DNA of 35,623 bases, taken from NCBI GenBank assembly GCA_031362405.1, contig JANLSO010000104.1, forward strand, positions 1-35,623. The letters are read 5' to 3'. A program made the position numbers and the translations under genes. Within the stretch, counting starts at the first letter, position 1. Each line of letters opens with the position of its first letter. A model generated the notes under the pieces. That model searched no databases, had not been told where the DNA came from, and saw only the letters and a list, made by a program, of their open reading frames with translations. Below are positions 31,112 to 35,623 of the stretch, piece after piece. This stretch comes from JANLSO01 sp031362405. Its GTDB lineage: Bacteria; Actinomycetota; Thermoleophilia; Miltoncostaeales; Miltoncostaeaceae.

Positions 31112-31531
31112 CTCCGCGGCGGGGAGGTCGTCCGGAAGCGGAATGTCGGCCGGAGCGCCCGACTCAGGATCGTCCCAATCGCTCCACGCCACGCCGTCAC
31201 GGCCCTCGTGTGGCTGCGCGCCGCCGACGGCGAGCAGCACCAGCCGTTCCGGCCCTCGATTCACGAGCTGACGCCGCACATCGGGGGCGACCCGAACGAG
31301 CCGACCCACCGGAAGATCCTGCTCATCGCCTTCGACCACCAGGGTGAGCCGACCCTCGAGCACCAGAAAGACCTCCTCCTGATGCCGATGCGCATGAATC
31401 CGACCGCGCTCACCGGGCCGCAGCACCATCTGGTTGAGCCCGAACGTGCTGACGCCAAGCGCACGCCGTAACCCCACGAACCGCTCCGCGGTTTCGAGGT
31501 CGAGATCGGCGAAGGTCAGGCCCGTTTCCAT
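31097..31531 (-). CDS. Cupin-domain protein
   Basis: 144 residues, one cupin_2 barrel. The conserved metal motif is RIHAHRHQEEVFLVLEGRL (His, His and Glu ligands). The second motif is degenerate: RLVRVAPDVRRQLVNRGPER lacks the usual His. Such proteins may be sugar-binding, isomerase-like or simple sensors, and the substrate cannot be assigned. Convergent with the SpoIID gene, overlapping 15 bases, and divergent from metY. TAGGCT seven bases before ATG 31531 gives a leaderless start. Confidence 0.82.
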   Translation of the reverse strand: METGLTFADLDLETAERFVGLRRALGVSTFGLNQMVLRPGERGRIHAHRHQEEVFLVLEGRLTLVVEGDEQDLPVGRLVRVAPDVRRQLVNRGPERLVLLAVGGAQPHEGRDGVAWSDWDDPESGAPADIPLPDDLPAAELRSA

Positions 31532-31538
31532 GCCCGAA

Positions 31539-31544
31539 AGCCTA
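31539..31544 (-). promoter_or_regulatory. -10-like box, leaderless start of the cupin gene
   Basis: Minus strand reads TAGGCT, then seven bases, then ATG 31531. The palindromic repeat at 31548-31584 occupies the place where a -35 element would be; inside it the minus strand reads CTGGCA at about the right distance. Confidence 0.45.
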
Positions 31545-31547
31545 CCT

Positions 31548-31584
31548 CGTGCACAGATCGGTGCCAGGCACCGATCTGTGCACG
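31548..31584. repeat. Palindromic repeat, GTGCACAGATC subtype
   Basis: Perfect inverted repeat with 18-base arms (CGTGCACAGATCGGTGCC) around a central A, sharing its sequence with the copy at 2063-2093, about 29.5 kb away. It lies between the divergent cupin and metY genes, so it could influence both promoters. Confidence 0.85.
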
Positions 31585-31619
31585 GCGAGCCGTGCTTGCC
31601 AAGACACCGGGACCACCAC

Positions 31620-31625
31620 TAGCGT
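31620..31625 (+). promoter_or_regulatory. Possible -10 box of the metY operon
   Basis: TAGCGT about 60 bases before ATG 31686, with GAAAGGGA as ribosome site close to the start. The leader between them is short and GC-rich; I see no known SAM riboswitch. Confidence 0.3.
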
Positions 31626-31685
31626 TCGCGCGGTTCTCCGCCGTAGGCGCGGGCTCTACCGCGGCTCCACCGAAAGGGACAGCAC

Positions 31686-32966
31686 ATGAGCGCTCAACGC
31701 CCAGAGACGATCGCGCTACACGGCGGTCAGGTGCCGGATCCGACGACGAACAGTCGCGCGGTCCCGATCTACCAGACCACCTCGTACGTCTTCGACGACA
31801 CCCAGCACGCGGCCGACCTGTTCGGCCTGAAGGTGCCGGGCAACATCTACACCCGGATCATGAACCCGACGTGGGATGTCCTTGAGCAGCGGGTCGCGGC
31901 CCTCGAGGGGGGCATCGCGGGATGTGCCATCGCATCCGGCCAGGCCGCCGTCGCCTACAGTGTGCAGAACGTCTGCCGTACCGGCGACAACATCATCGCC
32001 ATCTCGACGCTCTACGGGGGCACGTACAACCTCTTCGCCCACACCCTGCCGCAGATCGGCATCGAGGTTCGGTTCGCCGACCCGACCGATCCCGGCGCGG
32101 TCGCCAAGCTCGCCGACGACAAGACCCGCGCCGTGTTCGCCGAGTCGATCGGCAACCCGAAGGTCAACGTCGTCGACCTCGACGCGTGGTCCGCGGCCGC
32201 TCACGCAGCGGGGCTCCCATTGATTGTCGACAACACCGTCGCCACGCCGATTCTGTGCAAGGTTTTCGACCACGGCGTCGATATCTCCGTGCACTCGCTG
32301 ACGAAGTTCATCGGCGGCCACGGGACCTCGATCGGCGGAATGATCGTCGACAGCGGAAAGTTCGACTGGGTCGAACACGCCGCGCGATTCCCGGGTCTCA
32401 CGAGCCCCGACCCCTCGTATCACGGCGTCGTGTGGTCTGACGCGCTCGGGCCGGCGGCCTACATCGGACGGATTCGCACCGTTCTTCTGCGCAACATGGG
32501 CGCGGCGCTGTCTCCGTTCAACGCGTTTTTGCTGCTGCAGGGTATCGAGACCCTGGCCCTGCGAATGGAGCGTCACTGCAGCAACGCCATGGCGGTCGCC
32601 GAGCACCTGGCGAAGCACCCGAAGGTGGCATCGGTTACCTATCCCGGCCTTGCGAGTGGTCCCGAGCGCGCGGTCGCCGATCGGATCCTCGACGGTGGTT
32701 ACGGAGCGATTCTGACCTTCGAGGTCACGGGGGGCCGCGAAGCGGGCCAGAAGTTCATCGAGGGCCTGAACCTCTTCAGTCACCTCGCCAACATCGGCGA
32801 CGCCAAGAGCCTGGCGATCCACCCGGCGACCACCACACACTCGCAGCTGGATGCCGCCGAGCTGGCCAGTGCCGGCGTCACCCAGGACATGGTGCGTCTG
32901 TCGGTCGGCATCGAGCACATCGACGATCTGCTGGCCGACCTCGATCAGGCTCTGTCGACCGTCTGA
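31686..32966 (+). CDS. metY: O-acetylhomoserine sulfhydrylase (Met17/MetY family)
   Basis: 426 residues. PLP enzyme of the Cys/Met metabolism family that makes homocysteine directly from O-acetylhomoserine and sulfide. Motifs: LHGGQVPDPTTNSRAVPIYQ, SYVF, NIYTRIMNPTWDVLEQRVAA, SGQAAVAY, GGTYNLF, DNTVATP, and the Schiff-base lysine in SVHSLTKFIGGHGTSIGG (Lys207). The length and the insert after the lysine (WVEHAARFPGLTSPDPSYHG) are typical of MetY rather than of cystathionine synthases (about 380-400). The next genes, metX and metW, supply and tune the O-acetylhomoserine, so the cluster is the direct sulfhydrylation route. Confidence 0.95.
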   Translation: MSAQRPETIALHGGQVPDPTTNSRAVPIYQTTSYVFDDTQHAADLFGLKVPGNIYTRIMNPTWDVLEQRVAALEGGIAGCAIASGQAAVAYSVQNVCRTGDNIIAISTLYGGTYNLFAHTLPQIGIEVRFADPTDPGAVAKLADDKTRAVFAESIGNPKVNVVDLDAWSAAAHAAGLPLIVDNTVATPILCKVFDHGVDISVHSLTKFIGGHGTSIGGMIVDSGKFDWVEHAARFPGLTSPDPSYHGVVWSDALGPAAYIGRIRTVLLRNMGAALSPFNAFLLLQGIETLALRMERHCSNAMAVAEHLAKHPKVASVTYPGLASGPERAVADRILDGGYGAILTFEVTGGREAGQKFIEGLNLFSHLANIGDAKSLAIHPATTTHSQLDAAELASAGVTQDMVRLSVGIEHIDDLLADLDQALSTV

Positions 32967-32969
32967 GAA

Positions 32970-33003
32970 GTGCTTTGATGCCCGGATGCGCGCATCGAAA
33001 CAC
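32970..33003 (+). other. Hairpin between metY and metX
   Basis: GTGCTTTGATGC (32970-32981) can pair with GCATCGAAACAC (32992-33003) with one mismatch and one G-U pair. It begins four bases after the metY stop and covers the start of the short ORF at 32986. It could trim expression between the genes. The evidence is structural only. Confidence 0.35.
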
Positions 33004-33060
33004 CCGATGAAAGTGACGATCTCCATCGCCCGCCGCGTGCGGGCGGTGGGCCGGTCGTGA
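32986..33060 (+). CDS. Possible 24-codon ORF overlapping the metX start
   Basis: A short frame from ATG 32986 ends in TGA at 33058-33060, inside GTGA where GTG is the metX start. It encodes a basic 24-residue peptide (starting MRASKHPMKV, rich in Arg and Lys). The GTGA overlap would allow coupled translation of metX. No ribosome site is evident, it contains no run of Met, Cys or Ser codons expected of a classical attenuator, and the frame is open further upstream inside metY, so chance is possible. Confidence 0.35.
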   Translation: MRASKHPMKVTISIARRVRAVGRS

Positions 33061-34235
33061 GCACGATATCCACCCCTCGACCCGGTGCGGTCGGGCAGGT
33101 GGAGACGCACCACGTCGAGCTTTTCACCGCCGAGGCTCCTCTCGTTCTGGAATCGGGGGAAACGCTCGGCCCGGTCGAGGTGGCGTTCGAGACCTACGGA
33201 ACGCTCAACGCCGACCGCTCGAACGCGGTCGTCATCTGTCACGCGCTAACCGGGGATGCCCACGCTGCCGGCGTGCACCCCGGGGCGCAGCGCCCCGGCT
33301 GGTGGGACAACATCATCGGATCCGAACACCCGATCGACACCGACCGGGTGTTCGTCGTGTGCGCGAACCTGCTCGGCGGATGTCGGGGAACCACTGGGCC
33401 GGCGTCGGTCGATCCGGCCACAGGGCAGCCGTACGGGCTGCGTTTTCCGCTGTTCACGGTCGCCGACTTGGTCGCCGTCCAGCGCGCCCTGCTCGCGCAC
33501 CTGGGTGTTTCGCGCCCGCTGGTCGCCGTTGGTGGGTCTCTGGGCGGGATGCAGGTGCTCCAATGGGCCCTCGACTACCCGGGCGAACTTCATGCGGCGG
33601 TCGTCGTATGTGCCACCAGTCGGCTTTCGGCTCAGAACATCGCATTCTCCGCTGTCGCGCGTGAGGCGATCATGCGCGACCCAAACTTCTTCGGCGGCGA
33701 CTATCTCGCCAACGGCACGCGCCCCTCGGCTGGCCTCGCAGTGGCGCGGATGATGGCCCACATCACGTATCTCTCCGAGGAAGGCATGCGTGAGAAGTTC
33801 GGCCGACGACTGCAGGAGCGACGCAGCGCGCCACGCTCGGGGTTCGACGTCGACTTCCAGGTCGAGAGCTACCTCCAGCACCAGGGCCAGGCGTTCCTCG
33901 ACCGCTTCGATGCCAACAGCTATCTCTATCTGACGCGCGTCATGGACTACTTCGACCCGTTCGCCGACATGGCCGTCGCGGGGCCAAAGCTCGAGGCCCT
34001 CGACACGCGGTTTCTGGTGGTCTCGTTCGACAGTGACTGGCGGTTCGACACCGCGCATTCGCGCGAGATCATGCGGGTCCTTTCGGCCCATCGCGTGCCG
34101 GTGACGTTTCGTGAGATCTCCTCACCTCACGGGCACGACTCGTTTCTGCTGGTGGTGCCCGAGTACCACCGCACCGTCGGGGCCTTCATGCGCCGCATGG
34201 AGACCGAAGCCCTCGCGAACGCGGGCCCACCGTGA
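33057..34235 (+). CDS. metX: Homoserine O-acetyltransferase
   Basis: 392 residues, alpha/beta-hydrolase fold. It transfers acetyl from acetyl-CoA to homoserine, the first committed step to methionine. The nucleophile elbow is GGSLGGMQVLQWALDYP (Ser161), the other triad residues are Asp327 (SFDSDWRF) and His360 (SPHGHDSFL), and family segments include CHALTGDAHAAG, GPASVDPATGQPYGLRFP and QGQAFLDRFDANSYLYLTRV. The GTG start overlaps the short ORF stop. The 3' end overlaps metW by four bases (GTGA). Confidence 0.95.
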   Translation: MSTISTPRPGAVGQVETHHVELFTAEAPLVLESGETLGPVEVAFETYGTLNADRSNAVVICHALTGDAHAAGVHPGAQRPGWWDNIIGSEHPIDTDRVFVVCANLLGGCRGTTGPASVDPATGQPYGLRFPLFTVADLVAVQRALLAHLGVSRPLVAVGGSLGGMQVLQWALDYPGELHAAVVVCATSRLSAQNIAFSAVAREAIMRDPNFFGGDYLANGTRPSAGLAVARMMAHITYLSEEGMREKFGRRLQERRSAPRSGFDVDFQVESYLQHQGQAFLDRFDANSYLYLTRVMDYFDPFADMAVAGPKLEALDTRFLVVSFDSDWRFDTAHSREIMRVLSAHRVPVTFREISSPHGHDSFLLVVPEYHRTVGAFMRRMETEALANAGPP

Positions 34236-34825
34236 GACCCGACCTCGGGATCATCGCCGAAATGATCCCGAATGGATCGCGGGTACTTGACCTCGGCTGC
34301 GGCGATGGGGCGCTGCTCGAGAACCTGATCACCCAGCGCGGATGCCAAGGGCAGGGCGTCGAGGTGTCGCCCGAGGCTTTTCATGCGTGTGTTTCGCGCG
34401 GGATCCCCGTGGTCTCGGCCGACATCGACAAGGGCCTTCCCGACTTCTCGGACGGCTCGTTCGACGTGGTCGTGCTCTCTCAAACCCTTCAGGCGACGCA
34501 CCGCCCGGCTCTGGTCGTGCGCGAAATGATGCGCGTCGGCCAGGTGGGTGTGGTGTCGTTTCCGAACTTCGGCCACGTGACGCTGCGCCTGCAGCTGGCG
34601 TTCGGTGGCCGGATGCCGAGCTCGCGGACGCTGTCGCACACCTGGTACGAGACCCCGAATATTCACCTGTGCACGTTGCGCGACTTCGAGCAGCTCGCCC
34701 GCGCGGAGGGTCTCCACGTTGCCGAGCGCCGCCTGCTCGCCTCCAACGGTGGCCCCTCGGCTCCGTGGAGACGCCACCGCCCGAACCTTCTCGCTGCGGG
34801 AGCCGCCTACCTTCTGCGACGGTGA
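34232..34825 (+). CDS. metW: MetW, methionine biosynthesis methyltransferase-fold protein
   Basis: 197 residues. SAM-dependent methyltransferase fold: RVLDLGCGDGALLENL (17-32), GVEVSPEAFHACVSRGI, VVSADIDKGLPDFSDGSFDV and VVLSQTLQATHRPALVVREM. The C-terminal part SFPNFGHVTLRLQLAFGGRM, HTWYETPNIHLCTLRDF is characteristic of MetW. It pairs with MetX and in proteobacteria is needed for full homoserine acetylation; methyltransferase activity has not been clear. GTG start coupled to the metX stop, so the two are made together. Confidence 0.94.
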   Translation: MRPDLGIIAEMIPNGSRVLDLGCGDGALLENLITQRGCQGQGVEVSPEAFHACVSRGIPVVSADIDKGLPDFSDGSFDVVVLSQTLQATHRPALVVREMMRVGQVGVVSFPNFGHVTLRLQLAFGGRMPSSRTLSHTWYETPNIHLCTLRDFEQLARAEGLHVAERRLLASNGGPSAPWRRHRPNLLAAGAAYLLRR

Positions 34826-34855
34826 GGGAGCCGCACAAACAGGGAGGCATCATCC

Positions 34856-35161
34856 ATGGCCACTGCTGCGCTCTTCATCACCCACCGCACCCTGCCCGGC
34901 AAACGCGACGAGGTCTTCCGGGTTTGGAAGAAGCACCTGCCGCCCAACGTCGAGGCGAACCGCGCCCACGAGGCGTACTTCTACTGCTTCGATGACAACG
35001 ACCCCGATTTGATCCGCGTCTTTCAGCAGTACGCAGATGCGGCTGCGTCGCAGGTGATCTTCACCGCGGCCTGGTACGCGGACTACCTCGCCGAGGTCGA
35101 GCCGTTGCTCGCCGGGCCGCCGGAAGTCTCGGCCGCAACGCCGGTCTGGTCGAAGGCCTGA
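34856..35161 (+). CDS. ABM-type (antibiotic biosynthesis monooxygenase-like) small protein
   Basis: 101 residues with GGGAGGC ribosome site ten bases upstream. A ferredoxin-like alpha/beta sandwich: AALFITHRTLPGKRDEVFRV, EAYFYCFDDNDPDLIRVFQQ, and YADYLAEVEPLLAG. It resembles the dimeric ABM family, which includes heme-degrading and quinone-oxidising enzymes as well as many proteins of unknown role. No heme-binding or catalytic residue can be named. It starts 30 bases after metW and ends before a strong terminator, so it may be the last gene of the methionine operon. Confidence 0.78.
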   Translation: MATAALFITHRTLPGKRDEVFRVWKKHLPPNVEANRAHEAYFYCFDDNDPDLIRVFQQYADAAASQVIFTAAWYADYLAEVEPLLAGPPEVSAATPVWSKA

Positions 35162-35231
35162 CGATCCGATGAACCCCAGGCGGTCGGTGTCCGGCGGCCT
35201 ATGGAAGCGTGGGACATTCGCGTCGGCGTTT

Positions 35232-35286
35232 GTTTTTGCGTCCCGGGCACCGGGCAGCTGAAACCCGGTGCCCGGGAGGCAAAAAC
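35232..35286. terminator. Bidirectional intrinsic terminator
   Basis: Two 23-base arms (35232-35254 and 35264-35286) match with a single mismatch around a nine-base loop. The outer ends are GTTTTTGC and GCAAAAAC, so each strand ends its GC-rich stem (CCCGGGCACCGGG) with a T run. It sits between the convergent ABM gene and the NarL-type gene and should stop both. Confidence 0.85.
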
Positions 35287-35336
35287 ACAACGGCGCGACG
35301 AAAAGCATGTCGGCGCGCCTTCGGGGCCGGTTCCCT

Positions 35337-35623
35337 CTACTCGATGAGGCCCAGGCGGCTGGCGAGGACCGCCGCCTGGACGCGGTTCGCCAGGGCGAGT
35401 TTTCCGAGGATCCTCTGCACGTGGGTCTTCACGGTGGTCTCCTCGACGAAAAGGGCCTCGGCGATCTGACCGTTCGTGAGGCCACGACCGACGAGACTCA
35501 GTACATCACGCTCACGTTGGGTGAGATCCTGGATGTTGTTCGATCCAGGTACGGCAGGCCGCGTGCCCGCAACCGCGGCGATGAGGGCAGTGGTCATCTC
35601 GGGAGCAACGAAACCCCCGCCGC
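35337..35623 (-). CDS. NarL/FixJ-type response regulator, C-terminal part (start outside window)
   Basis: The frame is open to the right edge and reads GGGFVAPEMTTALIAAVAG before the first in-window ATG; this is the end of a receiver domain and linker, so the gene is cut by the window. The C-terminal 65 residues are a LuxR-type DNA-binding domain: LTQRERDVLSLVGRGLTNGQ, IAEALFVEETTVKTHVQRIL and GKLALANRVQAAVLA. The sensor kinase is presumably outside the window. Target genes unknown. It converges on the terminator at 35232. Confidence 0.92.
   Translation of the reverse strand, partial: GGGFVAPEMTTALIAAVAGTRPAVPGSNNIQDLTQRERDVLSLVGRGLTNGQIAEALFVEETTVKTHVQRILGKLALANRVQAAVLASRLGLIE

Noticed and set aside
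31585..31685. SAM riboswitch in the metY leader
   Set aside because: The leader is only about 55 bases from the likely start, and none of the conserved SAM-I, SAM-II or SAM-IV core sequences is present.

Overview
The window is high-GC actinobacterial chromosome. The tightly packed block mnmA - DUF948 - small helical protein - alaS - ruvX - mltG - aroE, followed by pilT and pilC, resembles the layout I associate with class Thermoleophilia (Solirubrobacter/Conexibacter-like). That placement is inference from gene order and style; no rRNA or tRNA gene is visible to anchor it.

Layout. 1-1804: the 3' part of a dTDP-sugar 3,5-epimerase gene, a secreted HExxH protein and a small winged-helix-like protein. 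1805-3450: a decayed stretch with a phosphatase N-terminal scrap, a palindromic repeat with a 27-bp tandem duplication, and a TerC gene broken by several frame changes. 3451-10934: a thioredoxin-like lipoprotein, then the core block, in which an IscU/NifU-like domain is fused to the tRNA thiolase MnmA. 10935-12380: two palindromic repeats and a frameshifted chemoreceptor remnant, where pilB might be expected. 12387-15405: pilT, pilC and a VapBC module. 15526-19246: a secreted beta-propeller protein, alkaline phosphatase and a lipoprotein (phosphate scavenging). 19267-21243: a zinc-ribbon protein and a propeller/PKD protein. 21300-25192: a translationally coupled four-gene unit (FKBP isomerase, Cys4-SDR, PLP aminotransferase, HDAC-like deacetylase). 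25298-26368: a membrane-anchored unknown and an Mrr-type nuclease with membrane helices. 26401-27579: an incoming MmpA/MmpB (HTH/Fic) pair, with the Fic gene frameshifted. 27514-31531: a broken secreted PD40 protein, a low-molecular-weight tyrosine phosphatase, a SpoIID-SPOR protein and a cupin. 31686-34825: the methionine genes metY, metX and metW. 34856-end: an ABM monooxygenase-like protein, a strong bidirectional terminator and the C-terminal part of a NarL-type regulator entering from the right.

Two patterns cut across the window. First, many isolated genes have a TAnnnT box only 6-7 bases before the start codon, which fits leaderless transcripts; this decides the start of the tyrosine phosphatase. 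Second, four palindromes share the core GGTGCCAGGCACC and sit beside broken genes or at operon borders, like a REP-type family. All core genes are intact while the accessory genes carry one-base frame changes, so decay is more likely than uniformly poor sequence, although several breaks lie in short G/C runs and need read-level checking.

The most distinctive items are the IscU-MnmA fusion, which lacks the third scaffold cysteine yet carries a CxxC...C-type MnmA, the FKBP/SDR/aminotransferase/HDAC operon, and the metY-metX junction with a 24-codon ORF overlapping the metX start.
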